64,000 nt of DNA from the NCBI GenBank assembly GCA_030686995.1, contig CM060692.1:16473465-16537464 (forward strand). The letters are read 5' to 3'. A model generated the notes under the pieces. The model was not told the DNA's origin. It did no database searches and saw nothing but the letters and a program-made list of their open reading frames with translations. How positions within the stretch are numbered: position 1 is the stretch's first letter; each line of letters opens with the position of its first letter. The position numbers and the translations under genes are program-made. Below, piece after piece: positions 24,271 to 35,284 of the stretch. Source of the stretch: Artemisia argyi (lineage: Eukaryota; Streptophyta; Magnoliopsida; Asterales; Asteraceae).

Positions 24271-25310
24271 GAAACGTATGAAAACGGACGAAAACATATG
24301 AAAACGAACGAATACGTATGAAAGCGTAAAAACACGCCTGGAAAGGGACAAAAACGTATGAAAAATTGATGAAAACGGACGAAAACGTATAAAAACTGCT
24401 AAAAAGTATGAAAACAGACGAAAGCGTCTGAAAACAGACAAAAATACATAAAAACGGATGAAAATGTTTATAAACGTATGAAAACAGATAAAAATGGATG
24501 AAAGCATATAAAAACAGACGAAAACGTCTGAAAACAGACGATAATGTAAAAAATTGATGAAAACGTTTGAAAGCAGATAAAAACGTCTGAAAACGTATAA
24601 ATACTGCCGAAACGTATGAAAATAGACGAAAACGTTTGAAAACAGACAAAAATGTACAAAAATGGATGAAAACAGACAAAAACGTATGAGTATCACCGAA
24701 TATCACTTGTGATATTCAGAAATGTATGAAAACGTCTAAAATTGGCCAAAAACAAATTGAAAAACGGACGAAAACCTATGAAAATGAACGAAAATGTAAG
24801 AAAACAGACGAATATGTAGGAAAAAGGATGAAAACGTCTAAAAACGGACGAAAACATAAAATAATAGAGGAAAACGTATGAAATCAGACGGAAACATATG
24901 TAAACATATGAAACCGGACGAAAACGTATAAAAACGGATGAAATCGTGTAAAAACGGATGAAAACATATGAAAACGGACGAAAACGTATATAAACGTATG
25001 AAAACGGACAAAAACGTATAAAAACGGACGAAAACGTCTGAAAACGGACAAAAACGTATAAAAACGGATGAAAACGTATGAAAATGGACAAAAATATCTG
25101 CAAACATATAAAAACTGACGAAAACGGATAAAAACGTCTGAAAACAGACGAAAACGTAAAAAAACGGACGAAAACGTATAATAACGAACAAAAACGTCTG
25201 AAACAGACGAAAACGTAAAAAAACGGACGAAAACGTATACAAACGTATATAATCATGTGAAAACAGACAAAAACGAACGAAAACGTAATAAAATGAGAAA
25301 AAGTCGTGAA
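24271..25310 (-). repeat. Right arm: inverted 10-bp A-tract repeat array
   Basis: The same decamer as the left arm in the opposite orientation (gaaaacgtat, gaaaacggac), about 100 copies with more divergence. A single palindrome unit (aatatcacttgtgatattca) sits near 24700. The arm is longer than the left one (about 1040 against 625 bp). Confidence 0.93.
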
Positions 25311-25684
25311 TTTATTTAAAAAAGAAAAGCTTGACTTATTTTTTTTTAAAAAAGAAAAAAAAAAGTGTAACGTTAATTGGAAAAAAGAGCCAAAAAAAAA
25401 GAAAAAAAAAAGAAATAAATAAATAAATAAAGTGAATAATAAAAAAGACAAAGAAAAAGGAAAGAAAAAAACATGGACTTAGGTTTTCATGTTTAATCTT
25501 AGGTTAATCCCCACTATTAGATCAAACTAAATGGATGGTGGGGATTTGTCCCTTGGTATGTACAAAAAAACTAGTGCCTAAATGAACTTTTCTCTTATAA
25601 GCTTCATAAGTCAATAAATGCACATTTATATGATTGTATTTTATTTAATTTACTTCAATTCTTTTTTAAAATGTTTCTTTTTAT

Positions 25685-25815
25685 AAAAACGTATGTATAA
25701 AAACATTTACAAAAACGTGTATAAAAACGTGTGTATAAAGGTATGTATAAAAACGTGTATAAAAACGTGGGTATAAAAATGTGTATAAAACGTGAATATA
25801 AAAATGTGTATAAAT
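25685..25815. repeat. Minisatellite of gtgtataaaaac type
   Basis: About ten degenerate 12-17-bp units of the form acgtgtataaaa lie just outside the Mutator-like element. The unit differs from the element's own decamer. Confidence 0.8.
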
Positions 25816-25891
25816 TTTAAAAATATTTAGGAAAAAAAAATTATTAGAAAACCAAATTTTTATTTTTTTATTATTTTTAATTTTTATAAAT

Positions 25892-25924
<33 letters not shown>

Positions 25925-26451
25925 GTTAAGTATAAACGGTCGTTAGTATAAAAGACTAATGGTGCAAATATAAAACTAACGGTGCAAATATTTGTTGCAA
26001 ACGATAATTAACTAATGGAAAAAACTAACGACAGTTAGTTTCAGGGACCAAACCCGTTACGAGTCGCAACCATAGAAAAAAAATCCGGAAAAAATAAAGT
26101 TTAGGGACCAAACCCGTAACAAAACTTTTAAGGCTTTATCTATTTTAAGACGTAAATATTGCTTTACTGACTTTATACTTAAACCGACTTTAATCATTAG
26201 TATATTATATTTATGATACAAACATGAACCAACTATTATTGTACATAAAAAAGATAATTTAATAATCAACACCTTAATCAAATATATATTACATAAACGA
26301 ATAGATAACACCAAACGAGTAGTGCTTAAGCTGGTAACACTTTTACCTTTAAACATATGGTTCATTGTTCAAATCTTAACTTAAGTAATTTGTTGTTTTC
26401 ACATATAATGTTGTTTTCTTAAGATCAAATCTAGCCTAAGTAAGTTCGTAG

Positions 26452-26510
<59 letters not shown>

Positions 26511-27017
26511 TATTATTTCAAAGACAAGTTTAGTAAAACTTTTAATAGTTTATAATGCATCGGTTTTTATTTAAATTTTATTAAAGTTGAAATTCTAGAA
26601 AGTTGCAACTACATGCAAAATAAATGCCTTTTAGAAAAGCGCCGCAATGTGCGCCTGATTTATACTCGTTATAAACTTTTTCTTGAAATTTATAAAAATG
26701 ATCTTAGTATTAAAAATACGAATTGATTGACACATTTTAAAATTTTATTAGAACACTCATTATATAAACAGTCAAAGTAGATTATAGTCTACCTGTATAA
26801 AATAGATTGTACATAAACAGTTAAAATAGATTATACGTAAAATACAACTGCTTATTGTATACAGTAGAGTGTCTCAATCAAATTTTAAAGTGTGCCGATC
26901 ACTTGCAATAATTTTGGCCGGTAGAGGTTAGTATTGCAGTACACTAGAGTAGAAAAAGTCCAAAAAAAGTAGCCGTAACAAGACCTCAGTCGTTAAACTA
27001 AAAACCAAGTCATCTTT
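25816..27017. other. Intergenic, with T-run and (TA)n microsatellite
   Basis: There is a T-run near 25887-25920, a doubled phrase aaacccgt with agggacc (26040-26115), and an uninterrupted (TA)n of about 27 units at 26455-26508. No gene is seen before the MACPF promoter. Confidence 0.6.
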
Positions 27018-27026
27018 ATATATATA
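27018..27026 (+). promoter_or_regulatory. TATA box of the MACPF gene
   Basis: tttatatatatagcc lies about 120 bp upstream of the start codon, a normal plant spacing allowing an 80-90-nt leader. GGTCAA at 27081-27086 is a W-box core (TTGACC) on the minus strand, but it would lie in the leader and may be chance. Confidence 0.55.
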
Positions 27027-27144
27027 GCCAACCCAACTACACCTACTATTTAATACACATCACCCAACTTTTTTAAATATGGTCAAACATCCTTATCACT
27101 CCATCAAAACACACCCAACTTTCTATTTTTAACCAAACTTATCA

Positions 27145-30100
27145 ATGGATCATCATACCACCAACATGGCTTTGGAGTCTTTAGGGTGTGGTTTTGATGT
27201 TGCTAGTGATTTTCGGTTGAAGTTTGTTAAGAAATGTCCTGATGTGCATGGTGGAGGAAAGTTGGTGGTCTTGGATGAGACTAGGAAGAGAGACATTGTG
27301 TTGCCTGGTGGTGGTGTGATTTGTGATGTGGTTGAAGATGTTAAGTGTGATAAAGGTGATCGAATCAGGTTTAAGTCAGATGTTCTAGAGTTTAGTAAGG
27401 TGAGAATCTTTGTTGCTTTCCTTTTTTAGTAAGGTTGTTTCTTGTGTTTTTTTGAGGTTTCTATGTGGTTGTGTACTTACTGTACTTAGTGTTTGTGTTT
27501 TGTTAATGTATGGTTAACTTTTATGTTTTAGTATTCACAGATTACGTGTTTGCAAAACTGCTGTTCTTACGCGCTTTTTTAAAACCGTGTAGTACTTTTT
27601 TCATATGGTTTGCGAAATTTACCTGAATCCCAATCCCAAACACCTTAAGTTTCCCATATTTATATCAATTTTACCATCATTCTAACATTTTTTATTTAGA
27701 AGTTTTCATTTTTAAGAGCCTACTTTTAAATGGTTTTTGGCTTACAAATTGTATCCTTGTTTGATGGCATTAGGCGATTAGTTACTAAGTTAATATTTAC
27801 GAAATTATATGTTAAGATTAGAAGCTATGAGCATGTATGTAACTGTAAAATTTCAACAGGAGTTGAATGTTGGAACTTGGAAGTGTACTAATCAAATTCA
27901 CGTGAATTGAATTTTTTAATTGATTTTTTATAATGATATGAATACATAAGTTTTGGTGAAAGTAACGTTTTCGGAATTTTGTGAAATGTCAAAAAGTAGG
28001 ACTAAAGACTTATTCAACTTATGATCATTATCAACTTTTAAAAGTATTGCCTTTTTTAAATGGAATGCACCGTCACATGTATAATCTAATCTTAGTGGAA
28101 ATTAATCACCTGAGAATAAATTAAGTACTCATGCTAGTTGCGTGAACGGCCATATCGATAGAAATGGATTCTGTTGCCAGTTTGTATCGTTGTAAAGAAC
28201 TACTGATAGGAAAAACGACAGTATCATGACTAATATGCTTACATCTATAGTATTTCAGTAAAAATTGTAGCTACTGTTCAGTAAAAGTTGCTAATGGAGT
28301 AATTTCGATAATCATATAGCATCTACTTATTTATCAAGGGAAAATGGCAGGAAAAGGCATCATACTTGCCACTTTTTGTCATTGTATGTGGCGTCCTTTT
28401 TTTCTTTTGAATTTGGCACCAACCTTTTTAAATCGTGTCATTGTATGTACTTTGTGACTTTTTCAGCCGTGAAATGACCATTTTACCCCTAAAATTTTGA
28501 AAAAAGTAGGGGTAAAATGGTCACAAAGTACACACAATAGTACGATTTAAAAAGGTGGGTACACACAATGACACGATTTAAAAAGGTTAGTGCCAAATTT
28601 ATAAAAAAAAAAGATGCTAATACAATGACAAAAAGTGGCAAGTATAATATCTTTTCATGCCATTTTCCCTATTTATCAATGAATACATTTTTATCAGAGG
28701 TAGTTGTGTACTTATTGCTAATACGAACTTCTTGTATATCTTTAGATGTCGGAATTACTTAATCAAAAATCATCAATACAAGGAAAAGTACCATCTGGAT
28801 ACTTCAATGCGTTATTTGATCTAAGTGGAGCATGGTTAAAGGATGCCGCCGATGCCAAATATCTTGCTTTTGATGGCTACTTTATATCTCTGTATTATTT
28901 GCACCTAACAGCGTCTCCACTAGTACTCCACGAAAGTGTCAAGAAGTCTGTTCCGACTCATTGGAATCCATCGTTACTAGCAAGGTAAATATCAGTTATA
29001 TATATATTATCCAACTATATTCTAATAGGTTAGCCTAAGTTTACCGAAAAAATGTTGCAAGATGCTTCTTTTGGATTCCATTACATATGGGCTATGACAG
29101 GTTCATTCAGACTTATGGCACACACATTATTGTCGGGATGGCTGTTGGAGGTCAAGATTTAATATGTGTTAAACAGAAACCGTCGTCCACTATTCCTCCT
29201 GGAGAACTGAAAAGATATATAGATGATCTTGGAGACAGTCTGTTTTCAGATGGGCGGAGTCCATCACTAATGGAGAGGAAAACAAGAGATGGAAAACGAA
29301 AAGTAATTTTGAACTTTTAGTACGTCTTTAGTTTATTAGTTTCTTGCTTCTCGAACTATAACGTAAGTTTTGAATTGATAACACCACACCATTTTTTCAG
29401 GTGCCAGAAGTCTTTAACCGTATGCTGCAGCCACACACCATGCAGTTCACCAACATTACAGAAACTTCAAGCAAGGATGTAAGTTGAATAAGTTAAAACA
29501 TATTTTGTTATTCGAACCCATTTACGTATAATTGGGTCGACTTGGGTTTTGTTTTAACTATATAAATGGCTAACAGAACAGCATATGAGGTAACGGGTCA
29601 AACGGGTCAAAAAGGTGTAAGGCGCCAAAAGTATGTTTCTAATGCATAAAACCTTCTAAATATTTTTTTGTGCTTCCTAAGTTTATACTATGATTAAAAC
29701 AATTTGACATCTGTAGTCATATTTGACACACTGTTTTAACAAAAGAGTATAATGTCAATCCAACCCGTTAAGATTCATAAAAATAGTACCAGTTTTGACC
29801 CATAACCTGAACCACCCATCAAGTATGGACAACTGATCTGTGACCAACATTGAACAGGGCCTAACAATTATTGAGTGTAAAAGAGGCGGGGATGTATTTT
29901 CCGACAGTCACTCAAATTGGCTCCAAACAGTCGGTGCTAATCCTGAAGCAATGCTCTTCAAGTTTGTACCAATTACTTCTCTTCTTAATGGTGTACAAGG
30001 GAGTGGATATCTTAGTCACGCGATCAACTTATATTTACGCTGTAAGTCATTGAAGTAATAAATATGCCATTTTGATAACTCTTTGATAGTCTTCTCACAT

Positions 30101-31299
30101 GACCCGACAAATTTAAGTTAAAATTTTTTTTCTTCTGTAAAACGTGCAGACAAGCCTGCTCTAGACGACTTGCAATGTTTCTTGGAGTTTCAAGTTCCTA
30201 GACTATGGGCGCCCATATTTTGTGAGTTACCTCTTAGGCATCAAAGAAGAAAAACATCGTGCCCTAGGCTTCAATTTAATTTCATGGGACCCAAAATTTA
30301 TATCAGCACGACTCAGGTATGCAGCATCTTAGTCTTCACTGTTATAAACCTCACGATTTTTTATTTAATTTTATTTCTTTACTTAATTGCTAGCTTGACA
30401 ATATGGTGTATCAGGTTTGAGTAAGATTTAGAATGTTTGGCTTTAAAATGAAGGTCCTAAATACTCACTGGTCAGCAGTCATAATATTAAGCTGCACACG
30501 AAAACGTCTGATAATGTGAATCTTGTTCGTTTGTATATATGTGTACAATGTCTCATAATGTGTACCTTTTCAGGTATTGAGTGATGACAAACCAGTCACT
30601 GGTCTGCGATTATTCTTGGAAGGAAAGAAATGCAACCGATTAGCAATGCATGTACAACATCTCTCCAGTCTACCAGACACCATCACACATACGTTATCAA
30701 AATCCAACATAACCTGCAGACCATCTCAATGGCGAGGCTCAGATGAATACGATTCCAAGGCCCAATTCCTTGAACCAGTCAGATGGAAACGATATTCAAA
30801 CATATGCTCATCTGTAGTCAAACACGATCCAAATTGGCTAAACCAAGAACCTGCAGGTGGCGTGTTTATAGTAACCGGGGCTCAGCTAATAAGCAAAGGA
30901 AAATGGCCTAAGACCATACTACACCTTCGGTTACTTTTCACCCATATACCCAACTGCACCATCCGTAAGACAGAATGGGCCGGTGCACCAGCAGTGGCTC
31001 GTAAGTCAAGTCTTTTTACTAACATAAGCTCAACTTTCACATTCACACAACGGTCAGTTGCTAATGGACAGAAGCAGCAGGAACCTGCAACACTTAACTC
31101 GGGTGTATTTCCTGACACCCCACCAGTCCCAGTCCGGTCCACAAAGCTGCGTAAATATGTGGACACAGATGAGGTTGCGCGGGGCCCACATGACTCGCCT
31201 GGTCACTGGTTGGTTACTGCAGGTAAGCTGGTTATGGATGGTGGTAAGATTGGCTTGCATGTCAAATTCGCGTTATTAGATTTTGGTCAGGAATTGTGA
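27145..31299 (+). CDS. MACPF-domain protein (CAD1/NSL1 family)
   Basis: Seven exons join in frame with GT-AG borders: 27145-27399, 28746-28984, 29101-29302, 29401-29478, 29858-30041, 30150-30316 and 30574-31299, giving 616 aa. The MACPF signature YGTHIIVGMAVGG is at about 169-181, preceded by DAADAKYLAFDGYFISLY. Further family blocks are FVPITSLLNGVQGSGYLSHA, INLYLRYKP, FNFMGPKIY, KPVTGLRLFLEGKKCNRLAM and GPHDSPGHWLVTAGKL. Plants have four such proteins (CAD1, NSL1, At1g14780, At4g24290). The wording (GKKCNRLA, DPNW, HVKFALL) is closest to At1g14780. CAD1 and NSL1 restrain salicylic-acid-linked cell death; the role of this member is less clear. There is no signal peptide or membrane segment, as usual in the family. 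The frame is intact. Intron 1 (1346 bp) contains a MITE. Confidence 0.92.
28338..28669. mobile_element. Mutator-type MITE in MACPF intron 1
   Basis: The 332-bp unit starts gggaaaatggcaggaaaagg and its right end, reverse complemented, reads gggaaaatggcatgaaaaga. The inverted match continues through acttgccactttttgtcatt. The 10-bp flank TATTTATCAA is present on both sides (28328-28337 and 28670-28679). A central palindrome around taggggtaaaatggtcac completes the foldback. Confidence 0.9.
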
Positions 31300-31961
31300 C
31301 GGTAATTTTTTTGTATATAAAGAGTTTGCGAGGTTCACCTTTGGTTATTTTCTTATTTAGAGCTGAGTGCAAATGTAGGCATTTTAATTTTATGTGCACC
31401 AATATATCATGGTGGTATTTATTAACTTGTTACAAATTTTGTATCACAATATTATAACTGTTGAAGGTTTGAGATTGTTAGCTTTGTATCTTGTTTGAGG
31501 TTAACAAGTAAACAAACTATTGTTAATTACGCAGGTAACGAACTTTCACAAATTTCTAATGTTAGGTAACGAACTCTTAAAGATATAATATAACCAACAA
31601 AACTTTTATGAAGTTTCTTTGAATCCAAACCTACCAAACGGGCCTTAAGTCTTTTTTCTATTCTATTCTTAAAGGTACGTTCGAGAAAGTTTGGAGCAAA
31701 TGTAAAGATTAAAGTGAAGATTAGACGGAGTGTTCACCGGTTCGATTATCGGTTTGTTCGGTTTATTTTGATTGGTCAGTTCGGTTAAAAAAAAATCTGA
31801 GTAAAACCGAAAACCGAATTCAAATTGGATTAAATTTAATCGAAAACTGACCCAAATAACTTGAGCTACATAATTTTATTTAATTATATTAATTTTTCCA
31901 AAAGAAAATTTCTAAGCTTAATAAATATTATATTTATATTATGAAATAGTAAATGTTTTTT

Positions 31962-32036
<75 letters not shown>

Positions 32037-32344
32037 AATTTAGTTTTCGGTTCGGTTCGGTTCGGTTTTTATTTTGTCAAAACCATAATCGAACCGAAAA
32101 TAGAATATTTTTAATTTGGTTCTGTTCGATTTTGACAAATTTGGTTCGATTTTTCTAGGTTTGGTTAGGTTTTAATTTTCAGTTTTTACGGGTGAAACCC
32201 GAATTCCAGATTCTCTATATATACTAATTGTGTTTGATGATATTAAAAAAATATTTTTTTGGGCCTGAAATTGGATTCCCCTTGAGCCCATTTTTTGCTC
32301 TTTAGACTTGTGTTGATGCTAGATTGGCAGGATTGCTAACATTA
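31300..32344. other. MACPF 3' flank and AT-repeat DNA
   Basis: The 3' UTR is not delimited. At 31730-32200 there is a common plant interspersed text of ggttcggt/aaccgaa words arranged on both sides of an uninterrupted (TA)n of about 34 units (31965-32032). No gene is seen. Confidence 0.6.
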
Positions 32345-32984
32345 TCTATCTATATATACTCGAGCAATATAAAATACTAAAAAAAGGACAGTGGCATATA
32401 CTATTGTAAGAGTAACTCATTTGGCTTTGCAAGCACATACATTTAATATTCATATTAATAGTAAAAAGATAGAAAAATTACAAAACATACCCTGAACTTT
32501 TTAATATTTACAACTTTGTTATATAATAAACTTTATTCTCTAAATATCTAACAGATACCTACCGGTTTCTTAAATAAAAAAAATACTGGCAAAAAGGTCT
32601 CTCGATAACGAACAAAACAAGGCTAATATTGATATACTTTTTATGTACGTCCGGTTTTATAAAAAATGTTGAAGTTTAATATATATTTATATAGTTTGTA
32701 AATAAAAGAACTTTCAAAATACACCCTTAACCTATCAAATAACTTTAAAATTATCCTAAAAATTTTTAAAACTATAAGGGTAAAAATTAGCTCCGCTACA
32801 ACACACTCGACAACTACAAATATAGCTTGACACAACATTTTTTCCAAACAAATACAACACGTGTCGGCAAAAAAAATATCACGATCTCACAAGGAGAAGC
32901 CCCGTGCAAACATTATTCGTAAATAATTATCAAAAAAATTCCTCAAAAATACCCGCTGCAACGCAGCGGGCACCTTCCCACTTG
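32345..32984 (+). mobile_element. Non-autonomous Helitron-like element
   Basis: The left end TCTATCTATATATACTCGAG follows A. The right side has a perfect 8-bp stem CCCGCTGC/GCAGCGGG (32952-32959 with 32963-32970, 3-nt loop), then 10 nt, then CTTG followed by T. CTTG departs from the usual CTRR, which lowers confidence. The 640-bp interior has no credible gene. Confidence 0.55.
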
Positions 32985-33822
32985 TTCCCTAGATTAGAGG
33001 ATAAAATATAAGATATTGACAAGGCCCAATTAAAATCAAGAAATCTGCTAACTACTTAGCCCGAGATCAATATCAGTTTTACGGAGTAATATTCTTTCTA
33101 AGCCCATTAGTGGAAGTGACGGACTGACGGTCCAGCACAAATGGAGTAAAATATTAGTATATATATAATAAGGCGTCACGAACGACGCCGTTTATGCTGT
33201 TGGGCTCCATGTTTTTTTTTTCGGCCTGCTACATGTGCAGTGATCCAACGATCCAACCCAAAAAAAATGATAATAAAATCCTTCGATAACTTTAGCGAGA
33301 TCCAGAATCTTCACCAAGGTACTATTAAAACACACCTTCGTACCAGAAACGTGAATCAACAACTGTTGAGGATGACGAAGAAATCTTAGTAACAAGGTGT
33401 GTTTTATTTTTTCTTTACTACTACTTCAGTTTCTATTTTTTGCAACAAGAATCAGGTGTGACCATCATGTCAAATTCAGTCTTAGCTGATTTTGTTGAAA
33501 CCTTTTTGGTCATCAGTTTGCAACAGAAAAATTATGTGGTTGACGATGAGAAAAAAATGGGAAAAGGGCATTTGTTTGTGAAATTGATGAAAGACATTTT
33601 CTTAAAAGATAGGGTTTAATCTAATGAAGTTGTTTTAGGTGAATTAGGAATTGGGGTTGTTGTTATGGTTAATGGTGTGGAAAGTGTAGATGGAGTTGTG
33701 GCTACAATGTGTTTGATGATATGCCTAAGAGAGTTAGAAATGTAGATATAGTTCTCACTTTAATTTTTGTTTTCTTTGTGTCTTTGCTCAACAAAGTTCT
33801 TTTGAAGGAAGCTGCTGAGGAT

Positions 33823-33867
<45 letters not shown>

Positions 33868-34662
33868 CAGGGGACAAAGAAAATTCTTAGAATTGATTGT
33901 TGTGATATAGGAGTGATTTTAGGAAGGAGTAAGGAAGCGCACCCTGATAACAGAAAAATTACTTTGGTAATATTTGAATTCTAATGTCGAGATTTGTATC
34001 ATTTTGTGTGTACATTTGGTTTCTTAGTATTTGATGCATATGCTTCTATTTTGAATAGGTTGCGAAAGAAGGTGGTGACAAGCTCACGTCATAAGTTGTG
34101 GTAGCAGGTACTACGAACCCTCTCTCCCACACATTTAACTGGATCGCGTGCTTCACAAGTTCCACCATTTACACATTAACATGACAAGAATCCCCTGCAC
34201 CACCGTGCAGGCATCAGTGATTGTTTTCCACCCCTGAAGGAACCACAAATGTGTTTCAACTGCATTTCGCTTTAGAAGGTGCAAAAGAACAAACGAGTGG
34301 CAAGAAAGCAAAGCTACATGACTAGCAGCAAAGCTACAGGACTAGCAGCAATGATACGGTGACTCTTAGTGCTAATTTTCCTGTATGTATAATAATATAG
34401 GTACATAAACTCTTAACAGGAACATATCTATCGTGTTGCCATAACAATGTAACAAGCTTCATTAGGTAAGTTCTCAACCCATAGTTTAAATATGTATTAT
34501 GGTTGCAATAGCGTTACCTCTTTGTTTTTCTTTATGTTGTGTTTTGACTAAAAAAACAAAAACAAATGCTAACTAAAAAGAAACTACCCACTATAACAAA
34601 ATTAACCGAATCCGATAAAACCAACACTTATGAATAACATTTTAAAAAAAAATGACCGACAA
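32985..34662. other. Unassigned stretch with gene-like pieces
   Basis: It contains a 45-bp T-run (about 33824-33868) and open pieces such as VRNVDIVLTLIFVFFVSLLN (from about 33730), which I do not recognise. Exon-like borders occur (for example an aag-gtgtgt donor near 33397), but no joined protein could be built. As it is followed by a Helitron 3' end, captured gene fragments are possible. Confidence 0.35.
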
Positions 34663-34705
34663 TTACGACGCCCCGCCGCAGCGCGGCGGACCGATGCCCG
34701 ACTAG
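34663..34705 (+). mobile_element. Helitron 3' terminus
   Basis: A perfect 7-bp stem CCGCCGC/GCGGCGG (34673-34679 with 34683-34689, loop AGC) is followed after 12 nt by CTAG (34702-34705) and T. This is a textbook Helitron ending. The 5' end was not located; it could include the gene-like pieces to the left. Confidence 0.8.
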
Positions 34706-35124
34706 TTACGTAGTAATTCACAGGTCCTCGAAACCAAACGTTATTCATTTCACATCTTCACGCGCCACGTAACAAGCTAAATTTGAATATCTTTGGGAAG
34801 TGTTCGAACACTCTCGCTGTGTTCTCGAGTTAATTTTATAGCGGAAGAGAAGAAAAGAGATAGGGATAAAAGAAAAGAAGCTAATTAGATACTCTTATTT
34901 TCTCTTCTTTCATCTTCCTCTCAAAAGTGAAAAAAAGATTTTAGATTGAAAAAACCTTAAATCTTTCTTTTACTTCCTTTTTTTTTTCTCTTAAAAAATT
35001 TTTGACAACAGATTTTTTTTAATCTTCTTTCCTTTTCTTTTCCTTTTTCTTGTATATTAATCTTAAGAACATAGTGATATGTTTTTTTATTGAGACACTA
35101 TACAAGCAGTTAAAACATGTTATA
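34706..35124. other. No gene; pyrimidine-rich tract
   Basis: 34850-35050 is strongly purine- then pyrimidine-rich (agaagaaaagagat, ttcctttttttttctc). Nothing codes. Confidence 0.6.
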
Positions 35125-35284
35125 CAGCAGAAACTCGATAAATTAATACTCGATTATTTAATAAACTCTCTAAGATAATATGTTTTGCTGGTCCCGACTC
35201 GGGGATAGGGTGTTAAATTAATAATTCGCTAAAATTATAAGATAATACATTTTTGATAATTTCTTTAGTCCCCATATAAAATAT

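Larger units (their letters stand above)
22282..25594. mobile_element. Large Mutator-like foldback element with repeat-array interior
   Basis: The 3313-bp element is flanked by the 10-bp duplication TTATAAGCTT (22272-22281 and 25595-25604). Both ends start GAG when read inward, and an inverted repeat of about 130 bp is clear: both sides share gggacaaatccccaccatcc, then tagtttgatctaat, gtggggattaacctaagatt and cctaagtccatgttttttt. Duplication size and long inverted repeats fit a Mutator-like element. The interior has no transposase. It consists of a left arm of gttttcatac/gttttcgtcc decamers, a palindromic core, and a right arm that is the reverse complement type (gtatgaaaacggacgaaaac). The whole element is therefore an imperfect foldback. 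Long Phe/Val/Ser/Arg-rich frames inside are by-products of the repeat. Confidence 0.88.

Noticed and set aside
24693..25451. 252-codon Phe/Ser-rich frame on the minus strand, and similar frames in the arms
   Set aside because: It is the translation of a 10-bp repeat that is open in several frames; no start context, domain or splice evidence.
30882..31260. Minus-strand frames within the MACPF last exon
   Set aside because: Shadows of the coding strand with no homology of their own.
33709..33984. 91-codon frame with a poly-Phe stretch
   Set aside because: Runs through the T-run at 33824-33868; only the first 40 codons look protein-like and I cannot identify them.
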